DNA of 15,190 bases, taken from Saccoglossus kowalevskii. Its lineage: Eukaryota; Hemichordata; Enteropneusta; Harrimaniidae. The notes beneath the pieces were generated by a model. That model had not been told where the DNA came from, made no database searches, and was given only the letters and a program-made list of their open reading frames with translations. The DNA lies in contig NW_003155237.1 of NCBI RefSeq assembly GCF_000003605.2, positions 1,406,877 to 1,422,066 of the forward strand, in the 5' to 3' direction. This document shows, in pieces, positions 1-14,800 of this stretch. How positions within the stretch are numbered: the stretch's first letter is position 1; every line of letters begins with the position of its first letter. The translations under genes were made by a program, and so were the position numbers.

Positions 1-50
1 CAGTGCGCTGGGAACTCAAAGATCGCAAGTTCGAATCACGGATTGGACAC
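1..50 (+). repeat. Possible tRNA-derived SINE fragment, cut by the window edge
   Basis: Bases 28-38 (AGTTCGAATCA) match 9 of 11 positions of the RNA polymerase III B box GGTTCGANNCC, preceded by a GTGCGCTGG stretch that resembles the region after a tRNA D-arm. The flanks do not fold into a proper T-stem, so a working tRNA gene is unlikely. A decayed SINE is the simplest reading, with the A-box part outside the window. Confidence 0.3.
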
Positions 51-160
51 TCCTACAAAAGACATGAAAGACGTTAAAAACATAAACAGCGGTTTCAAAA
101 ACTCAAGTCAGGAAAACAGAACACAAGAATACTACCCAACATGGAAGCCAGTCGAAGTCG

Positions 161-194
161 TCGAAGAACGAACACAGTCGAAGAACGAACTCTG
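161..194 (+). repeat. 17-bp direct tandem repeat, two copies
   Basis: TCGAAGAACGAACACAG at 161-177 is followed immediately by TCGAAGAACGAACTCTG at 178-194 (15 of 17 identical). A partial TCGAAG at 152-157 precedes them. No function is assigned. Confidence 0.85.
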
Positions 195-522
195 TTGACA
201 GCTGTAGGTCACGTGCAACAACAGACACGAGGAGCATGGCTGCTCTCCAAATGGGTCCTTTCTTTTGTATTGACCCCCTAAGGATTGCTAATCCCCCTTT
301 CTAACTCTTCCCCCAAAAATAATATATCGCCCCTTTTAAAATGTATTGAGCCACAAATTAATGAATATTCATGAGCACAGAAACTGCTACGTCATGAATA
401 AATTAGCATAATTTTAAAAAAATTGCATAAAGTGTAGGTACTCCTTCTGGAGCTCTGCCAATTTTAATTTTACCCTACTCTAACATCTGGTACACAATTT
501 TGAAGATTTTAGAGAACACTGA

Positions 523-5706
<5,184 letters not shown>

Positions 5707-5824
5707 TGAACAATATTGCTATATGATATGTGACACGCATTGCCATCTTAGTGTAAAGTTTGTTGTTGAGCCATCTACAAAAAGTTGTCATGGTGATTTC
5801 ATCATTATGGGTTATCTCTTTATT

Positions 5825-5859
5825 AGTCCCCGTTCGGACGCAGTCCGAAAACGGGGACT
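5825..5859 (+). repeat. Near-perfect hairpin at the head of the repeat element
   Basis: AGTCCCCGTT (5825-5834) pairs with AACGGGGACT (5850-5859). Inside it, CGGAC (5835-5839) pairs with GTCCG (5843-5847) around a GCA loop, leaving only an AA bulge at 5848-5849. It marks the left boundary of the repeat. Confidence 0.92.
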
Positions 5860-6850
5860 TATGTTTTGCCCTGTGTGCGTCCGTCCGTCCGTGCGTCCGT
5901 GATCACCTGTATCTCGAACATGCATGGACCGATTAAGTTCAAACTTCACTCATACATCACACATTATATGGGACATATGCACATGCATTTTTTTCATGAT
6001 CCGATTAACGATAGCCGAATAGCGGCCATTTTAAGGCCGAAAATGCATCAAAATCGCACATTTTCACCATTCCGGACCCGGATCTCAGTTATGCATGGAC
6101 GGATTTTGTTCAAATTTGGTACATACATTAAACATAATAGGACCTTGATGCACGTCATTTTTTTTTTTGGATCAAGGGTTCGAAATGGCCGACTGGCGGC
6201 CATTTTGTTTTAAAGAATTCAGTTCTGGATTCGTATCCTGAGACATGTCTGGATTGATCAAGTTCAAACTTCACACACACAAGGTACATCATGTCACAAA
6301 TATGTATGTGCATTTGTTTCATGATCCTCATTAATGATAGCCAAATGGGGGCCGCTTTAAGGCCGAAAATGCATTGAAATCGCACATTTTCACCATTCCG
6401 GACCCGTATCTCAGTTATGCATGGATGGATTTTGTTCAAATTTGGTACATACATTAAACATAATAGGACCTTGATGCACGTCTTTTTTTTTTCCGGATCA
6501 AGTTCGAAATGGCCGACTGGCGGCCATTTTGTTAAAGAATTCAGTTCTGGATCCGTATCCAAGACATGTCTGGATTGATCAAGTTCAAACTTCACACACA
6601 CATGGTACATCATGTCACAAATAGATATGTGCATTTGTTTGCTTAACAATAGCGGAATGATGGCCATTTTAAGGCCAAAAATGCATCAAAATCACGTATT
6701 TTCACAATTCCAGAACCGGATCTCAGTCATGCATGGATCGATTTTGTTCAGATTTAGCACAATGTGTTGTACATATGCAGGTGCATTTCGGTCATAATCT
6801 GCTTTGAATGTATATGTCACTCAAATATGAACGGAACGGGAACGTGTCAT
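5825..6850 (+). repeat. Interspersed element with hairpin head and dimeric tandem array
   Basis: After a hairpin (5825-5859) and a (TCCG)n-like run (about 5877-5900), a monomer of roughly 312-326 bp repeats about 2.5 times. Anchors are TCCGGACCCG at 6071, its copy at 6397 and a diverged copy at 6709. Each monomer consists of two related halves, A and B, each with an ATCTCA/ATCC motif, ATG(C/T)(A/C)TGGA and GTTCAAA. The half-unit motif recurs at 5911, 6082, 6235, 6408, 6557 and 6720, with alternating spacings of 171, 153, 173, 149 and 163 bp. Open frames of 115 and 170 codons in this array (both strands) are repeat readings without protein features. A second, older copy lies at 12231-12560. 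No transposase is visible, so it is probably a non-autonomous element. Confidence 0.85.
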
Positions 6851-6860
6851 TGACAATGAC
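6846..6860. repeat. Palindrome GTCATTG-A-CAATGAC at the right end of the array
   Basis: Perfect 7-bp arms around a single A. It lies where similarity to the array fades, so it may be the right boundary of the element, but this is only positional evidence. Confidence 0.55.
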
Positions 6861-6954
6861 TTGTTTATAAAAAGTTGCTAGTCATAGAAATAAATTTTAA
6901 AAATATGAAAATAACACATTACATTCATTATTGTGGTTAAGTTTCTGTACAATG

Positions 6955-6980
6955 AATGTTGAATTAGAATATTCAACATT
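6955..6980. repeat. Inverted repeat AATGTTGAAT / ATTCAACATT
   Basis: Perfect 10-bp arms (6955-6964 and 6971-6980) with a 6-base spacer, about 100 bp beyond the tandem array. AT-rich hairpin of unknown role. Confidence 0.85.
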
Positions 6981-8124
6981 TTTATTGTCAATTATCTTCT
7001 ATTAATTGCAAGTAAAGTACGTCTTTCAAATTGACTGCAATGTCAACAATGATTTTGTGAATGGGTGTACGAGTCTTTGATATGGCTTGAAGATGCTTAT
7101 ATTTATGACACAAACACGGATAGGTACATGAAAAATAAAGTTTATTACTTTGGCAAAACAGGGGGGCACACAACGAAATCCATTGGCTTACAAGAAATAT
7201 ACCAGGATGGACATGTCATGAGCCCCCACCATGTGAACGCAAGAACTCTGAAATAATACACACCTCATAAAATCTGTGTTAATAATGAAGCTTCAGTCGC
7301 TGTGGCTGTATTTAAATAAAAAATTGCTTATATTTATGAATATGTAAATTAGCTTCTCAATCAGTAAATCTGTTTTTTTTTTTGGCCAATAATTAGATTT
7401 CCAAAGATGACAGTTTTAAAGTTTTGGTTTATTTCTATAAATAATAAAAAACGGTTTGAAATATAAAAATGTTATTCTAATTTGCTGACGTGCGTATGTA
7501 TTCAACTTCTGACCCCCCCCTCCCCAAAAAATGCATGTTGTACAGCTACAAAGAGCTCCTACAAAATGAGTAGAAAGAAAAAAAAAATGCATAGATTTAG
7601 TTGTATTTAAATTGATAGTTGAATAAAACCACACAGCTGATGTAATCGAAGTGAGCCCTCACACATCATTTCAAAGAGGGAAAAGTGTTAAATTTAACTA
7701 TTGATGCTGATTGGAGAATCAGTGCTAGGAGGCTTAATGATATTGAAGCTACCGTAGATGTCTTTAGGATATAATCTTATTGTGGATCAGAAATACGCAA
7801 ATTAGTGTAATAGTAAACATTACATACAGTAAAATACTTTGTTTTTGCTTGGAATTAATTTTTGTTGAAGGAATGAAAATAAAATTCAGTTAATATACTT
7901 TTTTCCCCCCATATTTTACATTCAACTTGTCAAAAATCAGTGAAAATAAATTCCATACAAAACACCCGAAAAGTCTTTTCAGCTAAAATTAATTCCAGCT
8001 AAAATAAAGCATTACACAGTACTTTAATAGTCACTTATCATTTGATATAATTGTACTTAAATCTAAGCTCTAAGTATTACCAGTGGACTTATTTAAAAAA
8101 AATAAAACTGAAAAGGAAAATTAT

Positions 8125-8144
8125 GGGGGGTGGGGGTGGGGGGG
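8125..8144 (+). other. G-run, potential G-quadruplex (G6-T-G5-T-G7)
   Basis: Eighteen G in twenty bases on the SEC23 sense strand. The long runs can be divided into four G3 tracts, so a quadruplex is possible in DNA and in the intron RNA. A C-rich run (C8-T-C4) lies at 7513-7525, i.e. the opposite orientation, about 600 bp upstream. Confidence 0.6.
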
Positions 8145-8272
8145 TCATAGCGCAAGTTAGTGGCGGCATCATCATCATCATTGTTAAACTTTTAACGAAT
8201 ATCAGAGTATTTTATGATTTTCTTATACCCCGTACATAATGTCATTTGAAATGCAACAAAAAGCAATAATTA

Positions 8273-8306
8273 AACCAGTAATAAATTCAATAATTTATTA
8301 CTGGTT
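8273..8306. repeat. Perfect palindrome, 15-bp arms with a 4-base loop
   Basis: AACCAGTAATAAATT at 8273-8287 is the exact reverse complement of AATTTATTACTGGTT at 8292-8306, with loop CAAT. Allowing one bulged base, pairing extends outward by a further AATT on each side. It could be a very short MITE remnant or a cruciform-forming site. Confidence 0.95.
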
Positions 8307-8754
8307 AATTTGATTAATTTATTCAAATGTTCATAACATGCGTACATACCTAATACATGAATTTAAAACACTTTGCACAATATTTTTTGTGGAGAATTGT
8401 AAACAAAAGCTTGACAACACTGACTATATTTTAAAACTAAATGAATTAAATATTTACTTGATAAAAATCCTATTGCAATATGAATTATTAGTAAATGTTA
8501 TCTGTTATTTTTAGTCTGTCTTACATAACTGCTTGTAACAGGAGTATATAAATATTTTAACATTTGCCATATGTCTATTGGTAGACCTATATCTCTTTTA
8601 AGTAATTGTTCTTCATGAATATTTAATATGCATTCAGAGCATGAATTAATGGTATATTATTGCCTGCAGAAACTATTGCAGTGGTAGACTCTATGATAGT
8701 TAGAAAGCATCTCATTGAATTACTGGGATATTTATTTGTCTGTCTTTTTTCCAG

Positions 8755-8826
8755 GGCATAGCATTTTTATTCAAGCTAGATCTCCTCCGTCCACTGTATT
8801 TGATTTTAATTGAAATTCAATGCTGA
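8755..8826 (+). other. Strong 3' splice-site-like sequence with a short open frame, possible cryptic SEC23 terminal exon
   Basis: The tract TTTGTCTGTCTTTTTTCCAG (8735-8754) is close to an ideal acceptor. If exon 9 (ending phase 0) were spliced here, reading would continue GIAFLFKLDLLRPLYLILIE and stop three codons later at TGA 8824-8826. The peptide has no SEC23 resemblance and no AATAAA is close by, so this is probably a decoy acceptor. Confidence 0.15.
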
Positions 8827-8890
8827 CAGTGATTATGACATTGATTTATTCCCATTATCACGAATCATAAAATTGTACCATAAAAACTGT

Positions 8891-9030
8891 ATTAGAAGCT
8901 GCATCCCAATAGAAGTTGCACCCCTTTCTTTTTGAATAATTGAGAACCAAATATTGATCATTTCATGTGTAGATGCTCTAATAGAAGTCGCATCCCCTCT
9001 GTTGCATTGCACCATTTTAATAGAAGCAGA
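8891..9030 (+). repeat. Cluster of four degenerate AATAGAAG(T/C)YGCAYCCC repeats
   Basis: Copies at 8891-8907 and 8908-8924 (directly adjacent), 8980-8997, and a truncated one at 9019-9030. All contain (A/T)TAGAAG followed in the first three by a GC(A)(C/T)CCC end. The 60-codon open frame on the other strand here is a reading of these repeats. Confidence 0.75.
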
Positions 9031-12000
9031 GTTTTCTAATTAATACGGATTTAACAGTACTATTTTCCATGCACATTCAGATTTGTAATTGTATTGTTAT
9101 TGCTATAGTGTATAGCTCCTTCTATTGAAAATTTTTAAATTCTTTTAAGGTGTCTGAGATGTGTATGATTGTTGATTTGTTTGTTATATAGGGGTTAGGG
9201 TTGAGGGGTGGGTAATAATTTAGTTATAGCAGGTATAACAGGTGGTCTGATAGTTATGTGCTGGCATAGCTATGAAACCATTACATCAATTTATCAGATC
9301 GTTGCTTCATTGGGTTTTCAATCAAGTATTGCAAATAGTCTCTATATTGGGAAATGTAAATCTAATCCTGCATGCTCATCCATGATGCATGAAATAGACA
9401 AAATTTAAAATATTCTCGAAGCATACATCTATTATGTCCTTGGCATGTGTTTGTCTAATCGACAAAAGATGTTTCATCAATTGTGATCCATGCCTGTGAA
9501 TATTTGCTACAGTCAAGTTGTTATAATTCAATTGCATTAAATAATTACCTAATTTTGTTTGTTTTTTTGAGAGAATTTTTTTTAATTCTTAAGAATGAAG
9601 AGTTGGGTGTCAATAAATTTTGAACTAATGTGAAAAACAGATTATGGAATTTCTTCAAAAAAAGGTGTTTTACTATACCAATAGTACCTTCAATATGATT
9701 TGTAAGACTGCAGTTGTCAAAAAATTAAAGACTAGTACAACTGCTGTATAATGCTTACCATTGTAAAATGTACCATAAATCAAATGAATCGAAGTGTTCT
9801 AGATTGGTTAGAACCTGGAGGTAGCAGAGAAAACAAGTGAAGTGGGCGGACATAGACAGGAAATTAACTTCGTCAACTCAACCTAAAGGCACTGCATGTT
9901 GGTTGTTTTCACATGCAGTTATCAGTGGTAACTGGTAAATACTGTCTACTGCTGGTGAGGCTTTGTTCATGAGACAGCCGATTTTGTAAAATAGCATTAT
10001 TTCTTGAAAGTGACATGGCTTGGTACCTGAATTAGTTCAAATAGTGTATATTAAAGTGTATCGCATGACACTATTATCACATTAGTGATAGTCACTGTCA
10101 GCGATAAACAAATCAGCCGTTCTCATTACTTCGATCACGCAGCCATGCAAAATTGCCGAGATTATCTTCACTAGTGAACCCCATAAATCAAGGTCTTACA
10201 GGGCCTCGATATATGTGCGATAAATGTTTTACAAACTTTGATGCTGAAATATGAGTGCTACAAATTTATATGCAATGACAGTTTATTTATATTCCTAGTT
10301 TATGCAATGAACTTAATCGTCTTGGAATTTTCATTTACACATTGGGACCACTCATATTTGACTCCATGCATAATGGGTGACATAGCATACTAATGTGTTA
10401 AAAGCCTATATTATTCACAACACTATATACAGTTATTGAGACTGATATCAAGAATTACCATCCCCAAGTATTATTGCACATCTCCACAGTGTGGCATAAT
10501 ACAGGACAGATCGAAAATGCAAAACCTCATAGTTTGAGGTCACATACATCTACTGTCAAGTTTTGTTTTCATTTTATGCTCTACCTGAAGGTTACATGAA
10601 ATCTCTGGGTTTGTATACGACCCAATAACTACAAATTGTGTTCAACTTGGTTCATATTAACAATTTAAAATTAAAAGCAAGTTAGAGAAAATAGTATAAA
10701 ATGTTGAAATAGCTATTTTAGCAAATTTGAGTCAATGCATAAATGAACAGAATCTTAATTTAGTCAACAATCTAACTGTAAGAATATATATTATTTTAAA
10801 TTAGCGACATCTTGAATTAGTGAAATTACAGATTAGATATAAAATTAGTTATACATGTTAGTTAAAAAGATCTTAAATGAGCAGAATTGCCTCACACCAT
10901 ATGTGAAATACTAGTAGTACTCAGTGGTATACTAGGATACTAGGCGTGGACAGTCATATACTCTAGTTATTTCAGCACTACTGTGTTAGACTTTTTCAGA
11001 CTGTGAAAATATCCATTTAATAAATCTATAACACTTTTTCTCAACATAAGGAGACATTAGTGATTTCTGGCAGAGTAGCACCAATCCTTGCCTCGGGTTT
11101 GGGTTGATACAAAACTCAGGCTGTAATCACTTGTATCTGCTAACGTCAACCCAAGAGAATATATTGAGCGATTATAAATGCAACATTTATGTCTGTTGAA
11201 ACTTGATAAATGTGTATTCAGTAAAAACATTAGATTAAAAAACACTGAAACAAACACTTCTATGGAGGATGGTATGTAGCTGGAAGGATTTTTTAACTTG
11301 ACACAAATTACAAATGCTCATGTTGCATCTGTTGAGATGAAATTGCTTTTCAGTAATGTATTCGAACAGGATACTGTTCCTCCTACACCTGATTCCTGAG
11401 TTGATGTCTGAAACCAGCTGCTGACTACTGCCATTTTTGTCTGTGGTATTTATTAAAGTAATAATCATTTTTACTAATGGTCAGGTACGTCCTCTAACAT
11501 GACTGTTCAAATGGAGTTCCCCAAGTCAGCTTGTGGAATTCAAGAAAAAAATAAATAAAATTGTACATGACTAAATATGTGGCTTGAGACACAACCAAAA
11601 ATGTTGCATTGCTAACAGCGGCGCTATCTCAGCCGACAGGCTGCTTGTTTATATTTACACTTTAATGTGCACTTATACATAAAATGTGAATTTCATTTTA
11701 TCAAATTACAATTATATTAAGATGTTTTTCACGATATAAATACATATGATTTTCCATTGTGTCAATGACACGAGTTAATAAGCCCAACTTTTGTCACTTT
11801 TGTGCATCAGTGGTGTAGAGGGTACACTGTGTGCAACCTTGAAAGATATAACGTGTAATTATTGTAAGGGAAATATTTTGCCAGGAATGTTACATGATTT
11901 TTGCCAACCAACATGTAAATGTTGCTCACTGATGAGCTCTAGTTTGTGATCTACTGTGACAATGTTGCTTGGAAATTGGTTTATTAACTGGAACAAATAT

Positions 12001-12230
12001 ATATGTAAATTTGACAAATTCTTACAATTCCGGCTTTTGCAAAACGTAAACAAGTGTGTCAGCCTATGCCTAATAACTAGATTCAATAATCACATTTAGA
12101 TGTATGAATTACTGTAAAAATGTCTTGTTCTCCATGTGGAAATGTCAAAGAAAAACACAATTTTAGGTCAGGATTTTAGTCTTAATCAGAAACAAAGCAG
12201 TATCATACTTGTATCCTCTTACTAAGTATT

Positions 12231-12560
12231 AGTCCTTGTTTGGAATTATTGCTTGTAATCCACCTCCATGCATCCGTATCTGTCAGGTATATCTCAGACA
12301 TGCCTGGATCGATCATCACACTTACACGTTTGTAACATTATCATATGTAACGCATGCACTGCAAGCACCAGTTTTACGATTCGATTCAAGAAAACTGTTT
12401 GGTTGTCACCAAAATCAAAGAATTCTTTTATTCTGAAACCTGATATAAGGCATTCATAGGTGGATTTTATTCAAACTTGCATTCCTAGAATATTTTCTAT
12501 GGCTACATACCCAAACCAAGTTACTCTCATTTTGTGTATATACATGTACATATCATTAGA
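12231..12560 (+). repeat. Diverged second copy of the 5825 repeat family
   Basis: It begins TATTAGTCCTTGTTTGGA, parallel to TATTAGTCCCCGTTCGGA at 5822-5839. It then shows in the same order ATCTCAGACATGCCTGGATC (12291-12310), a CAAAATC...ATTC segment, and GGTGGATTTTATTCAAACTT (12459-12478). These match the half-unit motifs of the younger array. The hairpin complement is lost, so this copy is older. The boundary on the right is uncertain. Confidence 0.65.
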
Positions 12561-12816
12561 CATGTGTATTGCTTATGCAATAATCTTTCCTGTTATTTTT
12601 AAGTAATGTTGCGCCACAATCTTTTCGGGATGATTCAGAGAAAATTTTGTGTTCTAAGGGTTAAAAATATTGTTTCAAATGGGAGTCGGTCATTTTCACT
12701 ACCGGTAATCAGTTTTTATCTGCACGACTTGTTTGATTCGTCATGTTCAGATGACAGTGTGATTGTAGGAATCAAAGACAAAAAATAATGAAAAAATAAT
12801 AAACAAATTGACTAGA

Positions 12817-12822
12817 TTTATT
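12817..12822 (-). terminator. AATAAA polyadenylation signal candidate for the antisense exon
   Basis: TTTATT on the + strand, AATAAA on the - strand, about 75 bases after the candidate stop codon at 12897. The motif is common in AT-rich DNA; it counts only together with the exon upstream of it. Confidence 0.3.
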
Positions 12823-12896
12823 AAATCTGAAAAATTAAATACTTTCATTGACAATGGAAATTGAATAATATGTACTGTGGGATACATGTTGTCTGA

Positions 12897-13007
12897 CTAA
12901 TGCTTGTTCTTGCGTCTATCCACATACTTGATAAGCAGAGAGTAAATGAAAGCAATATTGTGTTCTATCATAGGGTCTATGGTTCTATTGTGTATTGCTA
13001 CACTAAG
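12897..13007 (-). CDS. Possible terminal coding exon of an unidentified antisense gene
   Basis: On the - strand, an acceptor-like TTTCCATGACATTCCCACAG ends at 13008. It is followed by 36 open codons and TAG (12899-12897). The reading contains NRTIDPMIEHNIAF and YSLLIKYVD and ends with a basic RRKNKH tail, which looks like a real helical C terminus and not random AT-rich translation. An AATAAA lies about 75 bases beyond the stop. I do not recognise the family and found no upstream exon with a matching donor within the window, so the rest would have to lie beyond the right edge. It could also be a transposon-derived or processed remnant, or chance. Confidence 0.33.
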   Translation of the reverse strand, partial: LSVAIHNRTIDPMIEHNIAFIYSLLIKYVDRRKNKH

Positions 13008-14294
13008 CTGTGGGAATGTCATGGAAATTGTTGACATCAAATCAAATCGCAATTTATTTTTTGACATGCATGCATCACTAATGCACATCATTTGGCTCAA
13101 TCAGCATATAAATTGATTTGTTCAGAACTCGCTGCTACCTCTAAATTTGCTAGTCTAATTAGGATTAAATTAATGACATAGAAATAGAAGACATCACTGC
13201 ATGTACATGTGTGTGTGTGTACTATATACATCATAAAATGAGTTTATTGTCCTGTGTGTGCTTTAATTACAGTAGAAAACTAATAGACACAGTATACACA
13301 ATATGGATTACCGGTACTGGTACGATTTCTTTCTGGCAGTTTCAACATTATTTTCAGGCGCCAACTTTTTATGCATGACATGAGATGACATGGAAATCAT
13401 TTATAGCAAGGCAAAATAAAAAAAAGGGGTTGCAAAACTTGGCATTTTTGTTATGTATATTATATTTATCAGAATTGTTTCGCTGTGATCACAGCCAAAG
13501 ATAACAGCTACGATCACAACACATCCTGGGTTCCTGCAAAATATAAGTTAAGATTTAAATATGTCTTTATTGATTCTCTGTTTTTAAGGCCATGTAAATT
13601 GTTTTTTTTTTATGTTTTAGTCTTTAAACAGTTTGTTAATGTTCATGAATGGCAAAACAATATATACTATGACTCTTGTCAATAATAGTGTGTCTAAGAG
13701 TTGTATTTGATTTCATCAAACTGACCTTGAGGTATCTTCAAATGAAATTGCTACAATTATTAAAAAGCCAATTTCCTGGAAATTTGTGCACCTGCCTCCA
13801 AACCCTCTCTTTGGTTGCTAAGTTGCATCATGCTATGTAATTTCTTGGGGTTAAATTGTATTTTTCATTTGTCTTAAAAATATATTAAGTCTTGTGTGAT
13901 GCTCTTGCGTCTTTAATACTAACAATTTCACTGATATTAACTATAGCAAGTAAAATTATGTTTTAATAGAATACATATAGAGCATAACATTTTCTTAATT
14001 TAAACGCTGATAGAAAGCATCGACAGGTTGCTATGCCAATCTCAAGTTCATGGCCATCATATATATATGTCATGAATAAACTTAAATTCTCACAAATGGT
14101 AATATACTGATGAACTTGTATCATGATTTTGTTGGGAACTACCGATAGTTTTCTTGTCTTAGACATAAATGGGTTGTCACAATGTTATATTTTGGCAGAT
14201 TTGCGTGAAGTCAACAAAGCTCCACTGCCTGCCATTGTGCCATGTACAACTCGGCTCGGCAAATCTTGTTTTGTCACTATTTACCAAAAATTAT

Positions 14295-14520
14295 GCTTTG
14301 AATTCATACTTTTTTGACTTCTTCTTGAAAACTACAAGCCTGAATGCTTTGATACTTGGTGTATGTGTATCTTAAATTCTAAAATATTTGGTAAAAAGTG
14401 ATATTTTCGACTTTCATGATATCTTCAATTTTCTAATTTTGATGCAAATTTTTGTCATTTTTGGTAAAAAGTGATATTTTTGACTTCTTGTGAAAAACAG
14501 CATGTCTGATTGTTTTGATA
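14295..14520 (+). repeat. Imperfect tandem repeat around TTGGTAAAAAGTGATATTTT
   Basis: The sequence TTGGTAAAAAGTGATATTTT starts at 14388 and again at 14461 (period 73). Each is followed by (C/T)GACTT. A related TTTTTTGACTTCTTCTTGAA at 14309-14328, then TGCTTTGATACTTGG (14345-14359), parallels TGACTTCTTGTGAAAA and TTGTTTTGATAC at 14481-14522. So about three degenerate units are present, probably part of a dispersed repeat family. Confidence 0.7.
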
Positions 14521-14521
14521 C

Positions 14522-14539
14522 TATATATATATATATATA
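14522..14539. repeat. (TA)9 dinucleotide run next to a probable transposon end
   Basis: Nine TA units directly before the CAGGG terminus at 14540. TA runs are common insertion neighbours and are length-variable. Confidence 0.9.
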
Positions 14540-14800
14540 CAGGGCTCGAAATTAGTGGTAGCCCCGCGTCCACAGACTACCAGTTTCTTACTTGGGGCTA
14601 CCACTTTTCAAATTCGGTAGCCCAACTGGGCTACCAAAAATCCGGGATGAGACAGTGTTTACTCTAGGATGCGCGATTGCCCGCTTACTACACACGCCCT
14701 TAAAAAATTCTCCGAGGGCAAAAATCGCCCTTTTCCTCACTGCCCATTGAATTCTTTTTATGATGGCCTGTGCGTGTATTGGACTGTGACATGCCAACTA
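14540..14800 (+). mobile_element. Possible hAT-type transposon end with nested stem-loops
   Basis: CAGGGCTCGAAATTAG at 14540-14555 has the CAGGG start typical of many hAT terminal inverted repeats. Two stem-loops follow: GTGGTAGCCCC (14555-14565) with GGGGCTACCAC (14594-14604), and GGTAGCCC (14616-14623) with GGGCTACC (14628-14635) around AACT. They share the core GGTAGCCC, as subterminal transposase-binding repeats often do. The segment is more GC- and CpG-rich than its surroundings. The matching inverted end and any transposase would lie beyond the right edge. The 69-codon frame on the opposite strand (14797-14588) shows no domain I know. Confidence 0.4.

Larger units (their letters stand above)
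12700..13316. repeat. Two more TACCGGTA palindromes (12700-12707 and 13309-13316)
   Basis: Exact copies of the 8-bp palindrome also seen twice in intron 5. The copy at 13309 is followed by CTGGTAC, making a wider imperfect palindrome with GTACCAG-like ends. Confidence 0.8.

Noticed and set aside
1-50. A functional tRNA gene at the left edge
   Set aside because: B-box-like core is present but the T-stem does not pair and no full cloverleaf can be drawn.
5866-6213. 115-codon + strand frame beginning with PSVRASV-like residues
   Set aside because: Starts in the hairpin head and (TCCG)n run and continues in the array; not a gene.
6155-6667. 170-codon open frame on the - strand
   Set aside because: Lies wholly in the A/B tandem array and is itself internally repetitive; no domain, and the same sequence is open on the + strand too. 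A repeat reading.
5900-6850. CRISPR-like array
   Set aside because: Units are ~160/320 bp, diverged and not separated by unique spacers, and the host is an animal.
9208-9408. 66-codon + strand frame with a hydrophobic stretch
   Set aside because: No splice context, no family resemblance; length expected by chance in AT-rich DNA.
13485-13685. Frame with TAKDNSYDHNTSWVPAKY
   Set aside because: Looked mildly protein-like, but has no donor where the coding-like part ends, becomes low-complexity, and matches no part of SEC23 or a family I know.
14169-14317. Frame following an acceptor-like TTTTGGCAG (NGLSQCYILADLREVNKA)
   Set aside because: No donor, runs into the 73-bp repeat; likely part of the same repeat family.
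14588-14797. 69-codon - strand frame
   Set aside because: Overlaps the stem-loop region of the putative transposon end; no recognisable domain or splice context.
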